Origin: Sphingorhabdus sp. 109
GTDB lineage: Bacteria; Pseudomonadota; Alphaproteobacteria; Sphingomonadales; Sphingomonadaceae
Assembly (NCBI RefSeq): GCF_902506555.1
Contig: NZ_LR732707.1
Span: 1,264,001 to 1,328,000, forward strand
Direction of reading: 5' to 3'
Length of the DNA: 64,000 bases
In this document: positions 26,949 through 36,811 of the stretch, piece by piece
Layout of the letters: the number at the start of each line of letters is the position of its first letter
How positions within the stretch are numbered: the first letter of the stretch is position 1
The notes under the pieces: generated by a model
Database searches by the model: none
The model's input: the letters and a program-made list of their open reading frames with translations, nothing else
Told to the model about the DNA's origin: nothing
Translations under genes and position numbers: made by a program

Positions 26949-27665
26949 TCAGCCTTCCAGCAATTCCGCCACCTGCGGTGTGATCTTGCCGACGATGACA
27001 TCGATGCCCTCGGCGGTAGGATGCAGGCCATCAGGCAGGAAGAGTTCTGGATTTCCGAAGACCCCGTCCATGAAAAACGGGTAGAGCGCGACATCATATT
27101 TCTTGGCGAGTGCCGGATAGATGACATTGAATTCATCGGTAAATTCTGCGCCCAGATTGGGCGGAGCCAACATACCGGTTAACATGACGGCTATATCGCG
27201 ATCCTGCAGCTTCCTAACCATCGCCTCCATATTCGCGCGGGTTTCCGACGGTTTCAGGCTGCGCAGCATGTCGTTGCCACCCAGTCCCAATATGACCAGG
27301 TCCGGCTTCCGCTCCAGGCTGTCGAGGACAAAATCCATCCGCCGCAACCCGGCGGCCGTGGTGTCACCCGAAACACCGGCATTGTGCACCCGAACGTCCT
27401 TGCCCGCCGCCTTCAGAGCGGCCTGCAACTCGGGAGCGAAGCCTTCTTTCGGGTCCAGGCCATAGCCGGCGTAGAGGCTGTCGCCAAAGGCGACGACCAG
27501 AAATTCGGCCTCTTCTGTCGCTGCGGATTGATCGCCGCCCATGTCCGCCGGAACCGCTGCTACGTCCTCTCGAACAGCTTGCTGCTCGTCCGCGGCAGGG
27601 CCACAAGCGATCAGAAGTTGCAGAAACGCCAGTGTGAACCCATATGTAATAAAATTCTTCAACAT
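26949..27665 (-). CDS. Arylesterase / TesA-like SGNH hydrolase lipoprotein
   Basis: Protein of 238 aa. A lipoprotein signal ends LLIAC (Cys 21). The GDSL block is VVAFGDSLYAGYGL with the nucleophile Ser63; block III is LGLGGNDMLR; the catalytic Asp and His are in DGLHPTAEG near the C-terminus. TesA-like enzymes hydrolyse acyl-CoAs, esters or lysophospholipids in the periplasm. It is divergent from the YbbA-YbbP genes with 17 nt between the starts, the same arrangement as tesA-ybbAP in E. coli. Confidence 0.93.
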   Translation of the reverse strand: MLKNFITYGFTLAFLQLLIACGPAADEQQAVREDVAAVPADMGGDQSAATEEAEFLVVAFGDSLYAGYGLDPKEGFAPELQAALKAAGKDVRVHNAGVSGDTTAAGLRRMDFVLDSLERKPDLVILGLGGNDMLRSLKPSETRANMEAMVRKLQDRDIAVMLTGMLAPPNLGAEFTDEFNVIYPALAKKYDVALYPFFMDGVFGNPELFLPDGLHPTAEGIDVIVGKITPQVAELLEG

Positions 27666-27682
27666 CGGATATCCTTACCCCC

Positions 27683-28408
27683 ATGATCCAGAAAACCGCC
27701 GCACCAAGCGACGCCGCCACCGTTGAACCCCATATCGCGATTGCCGCCCGGAATGTCACCCTGTCTTTGGGGGAAGGCGACGCCCGCGTCGATATTTTGC
27801 GCGGCATCGATCTGTCGATCACAAAGGGAAAGACGGTGGCCTTGCTGGGCCCCTCCGGTTCGGGAAAGTCATCATTGATGGCTATCCTGTCCGGTCTAGA
27901 GCGGGCTAGCGGCGGCGAGGTCAATATCGCGGGCGCTGATTTTGGCGCGATGAACGAGGATCAACTGGCGGTTGCCCGGCGGGGCCGGGTCGGCATCGTA
28001 TTGCAGGCCTTTCACCTGCTTCCCACGATGACCGCACTGGAAAATGTCGCGGTACCACTCGAACTGGACGGCCAACCCGATCCTTTCGACATTGCGGCCA
28101 AGGAACTGAAGGCGGTCGGTCTCGGTGACCGGCTTGGCCATTATCCGACCCAGCTTTCCGGCGGCGAACAGCAGCGCGTCGCGATCGCCCGCGCCATGGC
28201 GTCGCGGCCGACGATCATTTTCGCCGACGAACCCACCGGCAATCTCGACGGCGCGACCGGCGAGAAAATCATCACCTTGCTCTTTGATCGCCAGAAAGCC
28301 ACTGCGGCGACATTGCTCATCATCACCCACGATCCGGAACTGGCCAAGCGCTGCGACCGGATTATCGAATTGCGCGACGGCCTGATCGAACGGGACAGCG
28401 CCGCGTGA
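27683..28408 (+). CDS. ybbA: ABC transporter ATP-binding protein (YbbA/LolD type)
   Basis: Protein of 241 aa with Walker A GPSGSGKSS (residues 56-64), signature LSGGEQQRVAIARAM, Walker B IIFADEPTGNLD and the H-loop His in IITHDPELAKRC. It belongs to the MacB/LolD/FtsE branch of mechanotransmission-type ATPases. It overlaps the permease start by 4 nt, so the pair is translationally coupled. Substrate unknown; the arylesterase linkage is conserved in distant bacteria. Confidence 0.93.
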   Translation: MIQKTAAPSDAATVEPHIAIAARNVTLSLGEGDARVDILRGIDLSITKGKTVALLGPSGSGKSSLMAILSGLERASGGEVNIAGADFGAMNEDQLAVARRGRVGIVLQAFHLLPTMTALENVAVPLELDGQPDPFDIAAKELKAVGLGDRLGHYPTQLSGGEQQRVAIARAMASRPTIIFADEPTGNLDGATGEKIITLLFDRQKATAATLLIITHDPELAKRCDRIIELRDGLIERDSAA

Positions 28409-30912
28409 GCGCTGAACTCGGCAAAGCCTGGACCATTGCCCGCCGCGATCTGCGGGGGCGGTTCGTCGGGCTGCGGCTGCTGATCATCTGCCTGTTCCTC
28501 GGTGTCGCCACCCTGGCCGCCATCGGCAGCCTGACCAACGCGATCACCGAAGAACTGGCCAATCGCGGTCAGGCGATTTTGGGCGGCGATCTGGAGATTG
28601 CGGTAGCCCAGCGCGAAGCGACCAGCGAGGAACTGGCTGCTCTCAAGCAGGCGGGAACCCTCTCCGAAACGCTGCGCATGCAGGCCATGGCCCGCCTGCC
28701 CGATGGCAGCGACACGCAACTGGTCGAACTGAAGGGCGTCGATGACGCCTATCCGCTCTATGGCAATTTCACGCTCGAGAATGGCCAGAGAGTCTCAGCA
28801 CCCGGCCCTCAGGACATCTATGTCACCCCTGCACTGATGCAGCGGCTGGCACTGAAAAGCGGAGACCAGATAGACTTTGGCGAGGCCCGATTCACGGTCT
28901 CGGGCATTATCGCCGAAGAGCCAGACCGGCTCAGCGAGGGTCTTTCCCTCGGTCCGGTTGCAATCACTTCACTGGACGGTCTGCGCGCCACCCAACTGAT
29001 CCAGCCCGGCAGCCTGTTTGAAAGCAAATATCGGCTCAAGCTACCTGAAACAGCGGTTCCGCGCGAAGTCGGCGACCGGCTTTCCGACCAATTCCCCAAC
29101 GCTTCGTGGGAGATCAAGACGCGCGACGATGGCGCGCCCAGCACGCGGCGCTTTATCGAGCGCATGGGGCAGTTTCTGACGCTGGTTGGCCTCGCCTCGC
29201 TTGTTATCGCGGGGATCGGCGTCGGCAATGGTGTCGCCTCCTACCTGCGCGGCAAACAGGGCGCGATTGCGACGCTCAAGATACTCGGCGCCGACAGCGC
29301 GATGATTTTTCGCATCTATCTGTTCCAGATCATGGCGGTGGCGCTGGGCGCCATTGCTCTGGGACTCGTGGTCGGGGCCCTGGCGCCGCTGGCCATCATC
29401 CAGATCGCCGGCGATGTCCTGCCGATCAAGCCGGAATTTGCGGTCTATCCGTTGCCCTTGCTGGTCAGCGCGCTCTACGGACTGCTGATCGCGATCATCT
29501 TTGCCCTGCCGCCCCTGTCGCGGGCCAAGACCATCCCCGCAGCGGGCATCATCCGGGGAGAAGGCAAATCCTGGCGCCAGATCGACCGGCAAAGCTGGAT
29601 CGGTGTTGGCCTTGCGATAGCAGCGATCATAGCGCTCGCCCTGGGCACGGCCAACGAGCCTCTGTTCTCGGCCTCCTTCATCGGCGCGGCGGCCGCTATC
29701 TTGCTGCTGTTGACGGGACTGGGGGCGCTGATCCGCTGGCTGGCGAGCAAGGCGCCGCGGCCGAAACATCCGCTCATGCGGCTCGCCCTCACCAGCCTTC
29801 ATCGTCCCGGGGCACAGACGGGCCAGTTGGTTGTGGCCTTGGGACTGGGCCTGACACTGTTCGCCACACTGGCCGCTATCCAGACCAGCCTTACCAACGA
29901 AATCCAGTCGACGGTACCGCGCGATGCGCCGAGCTTCTTCGTGCTCGACATCCCGGTTGAACGGGCGGACGAGTTCCGTTCCAAGGTCGCCGAGACGTCC
30001 ACAGCGGCCGACGTGAATATCGTACCGACTTTGCGCGGATCGATTACCGAATTTCGTGGCCAGCGCGTGTCGGAACTCGAAACATTGCCGGAAGGTGCGT
30101 GGGTGCTGCGTGGTGATCGCGGGCTGACCTATAGCGCCACCATTCCCGAAGGTAGCGAAATCGCCGACGGAAAATGGTGGCCTGCCGACTATGACGGTCC
30201 GCCGCTGGTCTCGGTTGATGAAGAGCAAGGTGCGGCAATGGGGTTGCAGATCGGCGACAGCCTGACGGTCAGCCTGCTGGGCGTGGAAATCCCGGCCACG
30301 GTTGCTTCGTTCCGCAAGGTCAACTGGCGCAATTTCGGCTTCAACTATGTGCTGGTCTTCCCGCCCAGCGTGCTCGCCGATGTCCCGCATAATGTCGCGG
30401 CGACCATTCAGATGGACGCGGCCAAAGAAGATAGACTGCTCAACATCCTGCCCAAGGAATTTCCCTCTATTTCGATGGTCAAGGTCAAGGAAATCGCCTC
30501 CCAGATCGGCGATATACTCGACCAGATGGCGACTGCGATTGCCGCTGCCGCCTCGATCGCGATCTTCTCCGGTATAGCGGTTCTGATCGGTGCCATTGCC
30601 GCATCGCGTCAGGCCCGGGTCTATGACAGCGTGATCCTGAAACTGCTCGGTGCCACCCGCGCGCAGATATTGTCGGTTCAGGCCATTGAATATGCGCTGC
30701 TGGCATTTCTATTATCTGCAGTGGCGCTTGTCCTCGGCCTGTTTGCCGGCTGGTTCGTCATCACCCAGATTTTCGAGTTCACCTGGCAGCCGGATTGGGC
30801 AATTGTCCTGCTGACGCTCGGCATCGGCGCGGTGGCTACTCTCGGGATTGGGTTGCTGGGTTCTATCCCGGTATTGTCGGCCAAACCGGCCAGAGCCCTA
30901 AGAGAACTCTAG
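28405..30912 (+). CDS. ybbP: ABC transporter permease, FtsX-like (YbbP family)
   Basis: Protein of 835 aa with a GTG start overlapping the ATPase stop. One N-terminal helix is followed by a large periplasmic domain (about residues 45-240), three helices around 250-370, further helices near 410-440, a second periplasmic domain, and a last FtsX block (IAAAASIAIFSGIAVLIGAI onward). This is the ten-helix, two-FtsX-domain plan of YbbP. Such permeases usually move lipids or couple force across the envelope rather than transport a small solute. Confidence 0.92.
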   Translation: MSAELGKAWTIARRDLRGRFVGLRLLIICLFLGVATLAAIGSLTNAITEELANRGQAILGGDLEIAVAQREATSEELAALKQAGTLSETLRMQAMARLPDGSDTQLVELKGVDDAYPLYGNFTLENGQRVSAPGPQDIYVTPALMQRLALKSGDQIDFGEARFTVSGIIAEEPDRLSEGLSLGPVAITSLDGLRATQLIQPGSLFESKYRLKLPETAVPREVGDRLSDQFPNASWEIKTRDDGAPSTRRFIERMGQFLTLVGLASLVIAGIGVGNGVASYLRGKQGAIATLKILGADSAMIFRIYLFQIMAVALGAIALGLVVGALAPLAIIQIAGDVLPIKPEFAVYPLPLLVSALYGLLIAIIFALPPLSRAKTIPAAGIIRGEGKSWRQIDRQSWIGVGLAIAAIIALALGTANEPLFSASFIGAAAAILLLLTGLGALIRWLASKAPRPKHPLMRLALTSLHRPGAQTGQLVVALGLGLTLFATLAAIQTSLTNEIQSTVPRDAPSFFVLDIPVERADEFRSKVAETSTAADVNIVPTLRGSITEFRGQRVSELETLPEGAWVLRGDRGLTYSATIPEGSEIADGKWWPADYDGPPLVSVDEEQGAAMGLQIGDSLTVSLLGVEIPATVASFRKVNWRNFGFNYVLVFPPSVLADVPHNVAATIQMDAAKEDRLLNILPKEFPSISMVKVKEIASQIGDILDQMATAIAAAASIAIFSGIAVLIGAIAASRQARVYDSVILKLLGATRAQILSVQAIEYALLAFLLSAVALVLGLFAGWFVITQIFEFTWQPDWAIVLLTLGIGAVATLGIGLLGSIPVLSAKPARALREL

Positions 30913-30918
30913 AATTTC

Positions 30919-30989
30919 CCGTTCACACTGAGCTCGTCGAACTGCCTCTACCGCCACGCGCGGTCCTTCGACGGGCTCCGGACGAACGG
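30919..30989. repeat. Intergenic inverted repeat, family B (CTGAGCTyGTCGAA type)
   Basis: The left arm CCGTTCACACTGAGCTCGTC and onward is roughly inverted by the right arm ending GGGCTCCGGACGAACGG. A further arm of the same family is at 58257-58284. Such CCGTTC..CTGAGC..GTCGAAG elements are scattered in sphingomonad intergenic DNA. Here it separates convergent ybbP and the SLC10A7-like gene. Confidence 0.6.
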
Positions 30990-31000
30990 ACGAGGATTCG

Positions 31001-31999
31001 TTAATCTTCGTCCCCGGCCAGCCGCACCGCAACCGGCGCGGACAGGAACAATTGCGCGAGATGATAGAAAATCAGCGGGAGGATCACGAGGCCGGCCCGC
31101 TCGGGAACAAAGATGATCGCCGCCAGCGGAGCGCCAATGGCGACGCTCTTCTGGGCGCCGGAAAATAGCAATGTTTTCCGGTCTCCGCGTGCGAACCCCA
31201 TAACGCCGCCCAGCAGCCAGCTGCCGCCGAAAGCCAGGCCGAGCCACAGAAGCAGGGCCGCTGCCAGCCAGGCAAATTCTACGCCGCTCACCCGGCTCCA
31301 CATGCCGGCAATGATCGCGGCGGAAAAGGAGACATAGACCGCCAGCGCGATCGCGCCCCGGTCGATCCAGCCCGTCAGGTCCTTGTGCTGCATGACCCAG
31401 GGGCGCAGCCATTTCTGAAAAGCCTGGCCCAGACCGAATGGCAGCACCAATATTGCGGCGAGCTTGATCACCGTATCTGACGTAATCTCGACCCCTGCCG
31501 CACTGGCCAGCAGGGCAAACAGGAGCGGCGACAGAAAAACACCGACGAGATTTATGGCGGCACTGGCCACAACCGAAGCGGCGACATTGCCTTTTGCAAT
31601 CGCGCAATAGCTTGTCGCTGATTGCACCGTGGACGGCAAGACACCCAGAAACAGAAAGCCCAGCGCGACATCGGCGGGCAGGACCTGATCCACCAGTTTC
31701 GAAAGCGCCAGGCCAATGGCCAGCATCACGCCAAAAACCCAGATGAAAATCGTACCCTGCAACCGGATATTGCGCAGACCCGATCTTACTTCGTGACGTT
31801 CGAGTCGGATTCCGTGCAACAGAAATACCGTAAAGATACCGGCGTTGAACACGATCCCGGCGATTTCCTTTGCCGGCCCCTGAACGGGCATCAATGTGGC
31901 CAGCAGCACCGCTCCGCTGAGCAGCCAGATGAATTTATCGGTCAGGATCAGGCGGAGGGTTTGCATCGTGATTGGGCCAAATGAATGGCTCAACAGCAT
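31001..31999 (-). CDS. Bile acid:sodium symporter-like transporter (SLC10A7/SBF-like family)
   Basis: Protein of 332 aa with about nine to ten hydrophobic segments. LGVLPSTVQSATSYCAIAKGN matches the conserved core of the SBF-like CPA group (the crossover region), and SGAQKSVAIGAPLAA is the second conserved repeat. SLC10A7 homologues are inner-membrane proteins whose substrate is not established. Start at 31999 (AGAAAG upstream) or 31966. It is a single gene, divergent from typA. Confidence 0.88.
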   Translation of the reverse strand: MLLSHSFGPITMQTLRLILTDKFIWLLSGAVLLATLMPVQGPAKEIAGIVFNAGIFTVFLLHGIRLERHEVRSGLRNIRLQGTIFIWVFGVMLAIGLALSKLVDQVLPADVALGFLFLGVLPSTVQSATSYCAIAKGNVAASVVASAAINLVGVFLSPLLFALLASAAGVEITSDTVIKLAAILVLPFGLGQAFQKWLRPWVMQHKDLTGWIDRGAIALAVYVSFSAAIIAGMWSRVSGVEFAWLAAALLLWLGLAFGGSWLLGGVMGFARGDRKTLLFSGAQKSVAIGAPLAAIIFVPERAGLVILPLIFYHLAQLFLSAPVAVRLAGDED

Positions 32000-32106
32000 T
32001 TGGCAAGCTTTCTGATGTTGCGGCGCAGCACCAAACAGGCTAAGGGCGCGGCAATATTGGGGCTTTGCCTATGGCCGCCCTATCCTCTCTTACGGTAGAA
32101 TCAGAT

Positions 32107-33927
32107 ATGTCTCTTCGCAATATTGCAATCATTGCGCACGTTGATCACGGCAAAACCACGCTGGTGGACCAGCTTTTCCGCCAATCCGGCACATTCCGTG
32201 AAAACGAGCGTGTCGAAGAACGCGCGATGGATTCGAACGATCTCGAAAAAGAACGCGGCATCACGATTCTCGCGAAATGTACCAGTGTCGAATGGAAAGG
32301 CACGCGTATCAATATTGTCGACACCCCGGGTCACGCCGACTTTGGTGGCGAAGTGGAGCGCATATTGTCGATGGTCGACGGTGTGATTCTGCTGGTGGAC
32401 AGTGCCGAAGGCGCCATGCCGCAAACCAAATTCGTCACCGGCAAGGCACTTGCCCTCGGTCTTAAACCGATCGTCGTCGTCAACAAGATCGACCGTCCCG
32501 ACGGTCGCCCGGAAGAAGTCCTTGACGAAGTGTTCGACCTGTTCGTCAATCTCGACGCCAATGACGATCAGCTCGATTTCCCGTCGCTTTTTGCCAGCGG
32601 CCGCAACGGCTATGCCGGTGACACGCCCGATGTGCGTGAAGGCAATCTCACGCCATTGCTCGACAAGATCATCGAACATGTTCCCGAGCCGGATGTCGAT
32701 CCCGACGCCAAGTTCAAATTTCTTGTCACCTTGCTCGACCGTGACAATTTTGTCGGCCGTATCCTGACCGGCAAGGTCGAGAGCGGCAAGATCGATCTGA
32801 ACATGCCGATCCATGCAATCGACATGAACGGCAAGGTAGTCGAAACCGGCCGTGCCACGAAGATCATGGCCTTTAACGGGCTGGAGCGGGTTCCGGTAGA
32901 GAGCGCCAAGGCGGGTGATATCATTTCGCTTGCCGGCCTGACCGATGCAACCGTGTCCAACACAATTTGTGATCCGTCGGTTACCGATCCGATCGCCGCG
33001 CAGCCGATCGATCCACCGACCCTGTCGATGAATTTCTCGGTCAATGACAGCCCCATGGCTGGTCGCGAAGGTGACAAGGTCACCAGCCGCGTGATTCGTG
33101 ATCGCCTTCTGCGCGAAGCGGAATCCAATGTCGCAATCAAGGTGACCGAAAGCGCCGACAAGGATAGCTTCGAAGTCGCGGGCCGCGGTGAGTTGCAGCT
33201 CGGCGTCCTGATCGAAACCATGCGCCGCGAAGGTTTTGAACTGGGTATATCCCGTCCCCGCGTGCTGTATCGTGAAGAGAATGGCGAACGCCAGGAACCT
33301 TATGAAACAGTTGTCATCGACGTTGATGACGAGCACAGCAGCACGGTCGTCTCGAAAATGCAGCGTCGCAAGGCGGAACTGACCGAGCAGCGTCCGTCCG
33401 GCGGCGGCAAGACGCGCCTTACCTTTTCGGCGCCATCGCGCGGTCTGATCGGCTATCACGGAGAATTTCTGTCCGACACGCGCGGTACCGGTATCATGAA
33501 CCGCCTGTTCGAAAAATACGGCCCCTACAAGGGCGTCATCGAAGGCCGTCCGGTCGGCGTACTCGTTTCCAACGGCACCGGAAACGCAGTGCCTTATGCG
33601 CTCAATGCGCTGGAAGAACGCGGCATATTGTTCATCGGTGGCCAGACCGCCGTCTATGAGGGCATGGTGATTGGCGAAAATGCGAAGCCGGGCGATCTCG
33701 ACGTCAATCCGATGAAATCGAAACAGCTGACCAACTTCCGTTCGACCGGCAAGGATGATGCTGTCCGCCTCACCCCGCCAACGGTGATGACGCTGGAACA
33801 GGCGATCGCCTATATCGACAATGATGAATTGGTCGAGGTGACGCCGAAGAATATCCGGCTGCGGAAGCGCTATCTGGACCCTAACGAGCGCAAGAAAGCA
33901 TCTCGTCAGGCAGCGGCTGCGGCGTAA
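32107..33927 (+). CDS. typA: Translational GTPase TypA/BipA
   Basis: Protein of 606 aa from ATG 32107 ([19 protein letters not shown]). The G-domain has [10 protein letters not shown], the switch I segment [23 protein letters not shown] and NKIDRP. The C-terminal part ends with the TypA-specific domain ([18 protein letters not shown]) and a basic tail. It binds ribosomes and is needed for growth at low temperature and under stress, through 50S assembly. The gene has its own strong terminator. Confidence 0.98.
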   Translation: MSLRNIAIIAHVDHGKTTLVDQLFRQSGTFRENERVEERAMDSNDLEKERGITILAKCTSVEWKGTRINIVDTPGHADFGGEVERILSMVDGVILLVDSAEGAMPQTKFVTGKALALGLKPIVVVNKIDRPDGRPEEVLDEVFDLFVNLDANDDQLDFPSLFASGRNGYAGDTPDVREGNLTPLLDKIIEHVPEPDVDPDAKFKFLVTLLDRDNFVGRILTGKVESGKIDLNMPIHAIDMNGKVVETGRATKIMAFNGLERVPVESAKAGDIISLAGLTDATVSNTICDPSVTDPIAAQPIDPPTLSMNFSVNDSPMAGREGDKVTSRVIRDRLLREAESNVAIKVTESADKDSFEVAGRGELQLGVLIETMRREGFELGISRPRVLYREENGERQEPYETVVIDVDDEHSSTVVSKMQRRKAELTEQRPSGGGKTRLTFSAPSRGLIGYHGEFLSDTRGTGIMNRLFEKYGPYKGVIEGRPVGVLVSNGTGNAVPYALNALEERGILFIGGQTAVYEGMVIGENAKPGDLDVNPMKSKQLTNFRSTGKDDAVRLTPPTVMTLEQAIAYIDNDELVEVTPKNIRLRKRYLDPNERKKASRQAAAAA

Positions 33928-33969
33928 ACTTCCCCATCAATCGGAAATCCGGTCGGGAATGACCGGAAT

Positions 33970-33998
33970 TGCCGGTCATGTCTTCGGCCGGCATTTTT
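33970..33998 (+). terminator. Rho-independent terminator of typA
   Basis: The stem TGCCGG (33970-33975) / CCGGCA (33988-33993) is followed by TTTTTCTT, 43 nt after the typA stop. A second stem, GACCGG/CCGGTC, overlaps it. Confidence 0.75.
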
Positions 33999-34085
33999 CT
34001 TCGCTTCGCACGTCAGACAACATCTGTTTGATTTTCGCGACAGTTATGGCAAAGCGCTCCCGACTTAAAATTACGAGATTTCATC

Positions 34086-34403
34086 ATGACCGAAGATCAA
34101 AAGCCCGATCAGGCCGATAGCGCAGCTTCCGGACCGGATATCCCGCCAGACCGGCTGGCGATCAATCCGCGTAGCCCGCATTACGGCGGCGAACTGCTAT
34201 CGCGCGGTATCGGGATCAACTTCCGCGGGACACGCAAACATAATATAGAAGAATATTGTGTTTCCGAAGGCTGGGTAAAGGTACAGGCCGGCAAGACCAT
34301 GGACCGGAAGGGCAATCCCTTGCTGATCAAGCTGAACGGCGAAGTGGAAGCCTGGTTTGAAGACCTGGGCGAAGATGCCCCGAAGACAGCCAAAAGCGCG
34401 TAG
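34086..34403 (+). CDS. DUF3297 family protein
   Basis: Protein of 105 aa, soluble. The conserved body PPDRLAINPRSPHYGGELL, GIGINFRGTRKHNIEEYC, SEGWVKVQAGKTMDRKGNP is the DUF3297 signature. The function is not known. It is followed after 15 nt by a small membrane protein gene and may share its transcript. Confidence 0.9.
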   Translation: MTEDQKPDQADSAASGPDIPPDRLAINPRSPHYGGELLSRGIGINFRGTRKHNIEEYCVSEGWVKVQAGKTMDRKGNPLLIKLNGEVEAWFEDLGEDAPKTAKSA

Positions 34404-34418
34404 CTGACGGAACGCGAC

Positions 34419-34811
34419 ATGACACCGAGGCGCATTCAGTTTTTCATTGCGCTGGTGTTTTTCATTCTGGGGGGCTGGGCCGCCTTTTTCCCGCAGCATG
34501 TGATCGATACAACATTGCTGCCCGAATATCGCGAAGACGGGCGTATCTTGCCGTTCGTTGTCGCCTGTTTTGGCGCGCAAGCGCTGCTGTCGGGCCTGTT
34601 CGCCGCTTTTTCCCGCTTTTCGTCGCTGACCTTTCTGGTTTACGGAATCGCGCTGGTGCCGTTTTTCGGTTTCAACTATTATTTCACCGTCCACGATCCT
34701 GTGTTCACCAGCATGGGGCTGCTTGACGCTGTGGGCAATGTGATCATGCTGGCATTATGCTATGTCGGCTGGAAAAAATCCAAAGCGGCAGAAACAGGAG
34801 CGGACTTATGA
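34419..34811 (+). CDS. Small integral membrane protein, four predicted helices
   Basis: Protein of 130 aa with hydrophobic segments around residues 7-25 (FFIALVFFILGGWAAFF), 45-62, 68-88 and 100-118. Charged residues lie between helices 1 and 2. I do not recognise the family with certainty. The last bases overlap the next gene (ATGA), so it is coupled to a short-chain dehydrogenase and crotonase. Confidence 0.8.
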   Translation: MTPRRIQFFIALVFFILGGWAAFFPQHVIDTTLLPEYREDGRILPFVVACFGAQALLSGLFAAFSRFSSLTFLVYGIALVPFFGFNYYFTVHDPVFTSMGLLDAVGNVIMLALCYVGWKKSKAAETGADL

Positions 34812-35632
34812 CATTTGACGGGAAAATCGTCTGGATCACCGGAGCATCCTCCGGGATTGGCGAGGCGCTGGCCAAGGCCTTTGCCAATCAGGGCGCGCAT
34901 ATCATTTTATCGGGCCGCCGCACCGATGCGCTGGAACAAGTCGCTGCCGGTATCAAGACCGATACTCTCATCCTGCCCTTCGAAACCACCGACTATGACA
35001 CCCTGCCCGCAAAGGTCGAGAAAGCCCGCGGCTGGAGGGACAAGGTCGACATCCTGGTCAACAATGCCGGCATCAGCCAGCGGAGCCTGGCGCTCGACAC
35101 CCATCCCGACGTGCATCACAAGATCATCAATGTCGATCTGCTCGCGCCGATCTGGCTGTCCCAGCTTTTGTTGCCGCACATGATTGCCGCGGGTGGCGGC
35201 CATATAGTCGGGATCAGTTCTGTGGCGGGTCGTGTCGGTGTGCCGCTCCGCACCGCCTATTGCGCCGCCAAACACGGGCTGATCGGCTATATGGATGCCC
35301 TGCGCGCCGAAACGGAAAAGCTGCACAATATCCATGTCACCAATATCCTGCCGGGTTCGATCCGTACCAACGTCTCGCGCAACGCGCTGACCAATGAAGG
35401 CGAACGCCGCGGAAAATCCGATGCGGCGATCGACAATGGCATGGAACCGGACGAATGTGCGCGGCAGATCCTGGAGGCTGTAGCCAATAATGTACCGGAA
35501 CTGCTGATCGCCGAAGGAATGGAACAGCAAATTGCACTGTTGCGGCAGAGCGATCCGGAGCAATGTTTTGCCATGACGGCAGCGCTGGGCGCACAGATAG
35601 CGGAAAAATATGAAGCGGGAGAGAGCGACTGA
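34808..35632 (+). CDS. Short-chain dehydrogenase/reductase (SDR)
   Basis: Protein of 274 aa from ATG 34808. The classical SDR motifs are TGASSGIG (residues 11-18, NAD(P) binding), NNAG, the catalytic Ser in GISSVAGR, and YCAAK (Tyr near 151, Lys near 155). After Tyr-Lys the LPGSIRTNVSRNAL loop follows. It overlaps the membrane-protein gene upstream and the crotonase downstream, each by a few bases. The operon suggests oxidation/reduction of an acyl or hydroxy-acyl compound; the substrate is unknown. Confidence 0.93.
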   Translation: MTFDGKIVWITGASSGIGEALAKAFANQGAHIILSGRRTDALEQVAAGIKTDTLILPFETTDYDTLPAKVEKARGWRDKVDILVNNAGISQRSLALDTHPDVHHKIINVDLLAPIWLSQLLLPHMIAAGGGHIVGISSVAGRVGVPLRTAYCAAKHGLIGYMDALRAETEKLHNIHVTNILPGSIRTNVSRNALTNEGERRGKSDAAIDNGMEPDECARQILEAVANNVPELLIAEGMEQQIALLRQSDPEQCFAMTAALGAQIAEKYEAGESD

Positions 35633-36408
35633 TGGCCCTGATATTGCTGGAAAAGGCCGACGGAATTGCAACCATCACGCTCAACCGCCCGGAGGCGATG
35701 AACGCCCTGTCCCATGCATTACGGACAGAATTGTTCGACGCTTGCCAGGATATTGCCCGGGATGAAGATATTCGTGCTGTTATCGTCACCGGTGCGGGTG
35801 AGCGTGCCTTCACTGCCGGTCTTGATCTCAAGGAACTGGGAGAACAGGGCCTTGGCGCGGCCACCGACCAGAATCCGGCGCGCAATCCCTGTCGGGCGCT
35901 GGAATCACTGAACGTTCCTGTCATCGGCGCGATCAATGGCGTCGCGATCACTGGCGGCTTTGAACTGGCCCTCGCCTGCGATATCCGTATCGCCTCGACC
36001 AATGCCCGCTTTGCCGACACCCACGCGCGTGTCGGGATCATACCCGGCTGGGGATTGTCGCAAAAACTGTCGCGTTTCATAGGCCTTTCCCGAGCCTGCG
36101 AACTGAGCTTTACAGGCCAGTTTCTCGATGCCCGGACGGCGTGTGACTGGGGTCTGGTCAACAATGTCCACGCGCCAGAAGAACTGATGCCCAAAGCGCG
36201 CGCCCTGGCAGCGGATATGGCGAGCATCGATCCCCAATTTCTCAAAGCCTACAAGAAGCTGATCTTCGACGGCTATGACCGCAATTTCAGAGACGCGCTG
36301 GCATTGGAAAAAGAGACGACTGATGCGTGGAACGGGAATGTGTCAGCGGAAGATGTCGAACAGCGCCGGCAGGCTGTCATCGAACGGGGCCGCAAGCTGA
36401 CGACCTGA
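35632..36408 (+). CDS. Enoyl-CoA hydratase/isomerase (crotonase) family protein
   Basis: Protein of 258 aa. The crotonase fold is clear: ITLNRPEAMNALS, the oxyanion-hole segment AFTAGLDLKEL, GVAITGGFELALACD and GIIPGWGLSQKL. Compared with true enoyl-CoA hydratases, the first catalytic Glu position appears to be His (ADTHARVG) while the second Glu (ACELSF) is kept. This makes a plain hydratase activity uncertain. It is co-transcribed with an SDR and a VOC protein; the ATG overlaps the SDR stop. Confidence 0.92.
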   Translation: MALILLEKADGIATITLNRPEAMNALSHALRTELFDACQDIARDEDIRAVIVTGAGERAFTAGLDLKELGEQGLGAATDQNPARNPCRALESLNVPVIGAINGVAITGGFELALACDIRIASTNARFADTHARVGIIPGWGLSQKLSRFIGLSRACELSFTGQFLDARTACDWGLVNNVHAPEELMPKARALAADMASIDPQFLKAYKKLIFDGYDRNFRDALALEKETTDAWNGNVSAEDVEQRRQAVIERGRKLTT

Positions 36409-36409
36409 T

Positions 36410-36811
36410 ATGAAACTCAACGCGCTGGACCATATCAACATCATTACCGATGATCTCGCCGGCACCGCCCGCTTCTTCGTCGACATGTTTGACCTTGATG
36501 TACGGGACGGTCCCGCACCGTTACCGCCAGAACTGGTACAATGGCTATATGACGACAGCGGCCGCGCTATTTTTCATATCAATTCCAGAGAGATGACGCA
36601 GGCCTATCAACGAGACACGCAGGCCGGCCCTAGCACCGGTGCGATTCACCATGTCGCGCTGGACTGTAGCGATCATCTGGGGTTCACCAAACGATTGGAA
36701 GCCCGCGGAATTGACTATCGTCTCAACGACATTCCCTCCATTCAGCTCAAACAGTTGTTCTTTTGCGAACCCAATGGTGTGCTGCTCGAGTTGAATTTCC
36801 ACGGCGAATGA
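36410..36811 (+). CDS. VOC family (glyoxalase/dioxygenase-fold) protein
   Basis: Protein of 133 aa made of two beta-alpha-beta-beta-beta units. Candidate metal ligands are the His in LDHINI (residue 7), the His in AIHHVAL (near 82), and the Glu in GVLLELNF at the C-terminus. VOC proteins include glyoxalases, epimerases and extradiol dioxygenases; no subclass can be picked. It begins 1 nt after the crotonase stop, in the same operon, so an epimerase-like step on an acyl compound is possible. Confidence 0.88.
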   Translation: MKLNALDHINIITDDLAGTARFFVDMFDLDVRDGPAPLPPELVQWLYDDSGRAIFHINSREMTQAYQRDTQAGPSTGAIHHVALDCSDHLGFTKRLEARGIDYRLNDIPSIQLKQLFFCEPNGVLLELNFHGE

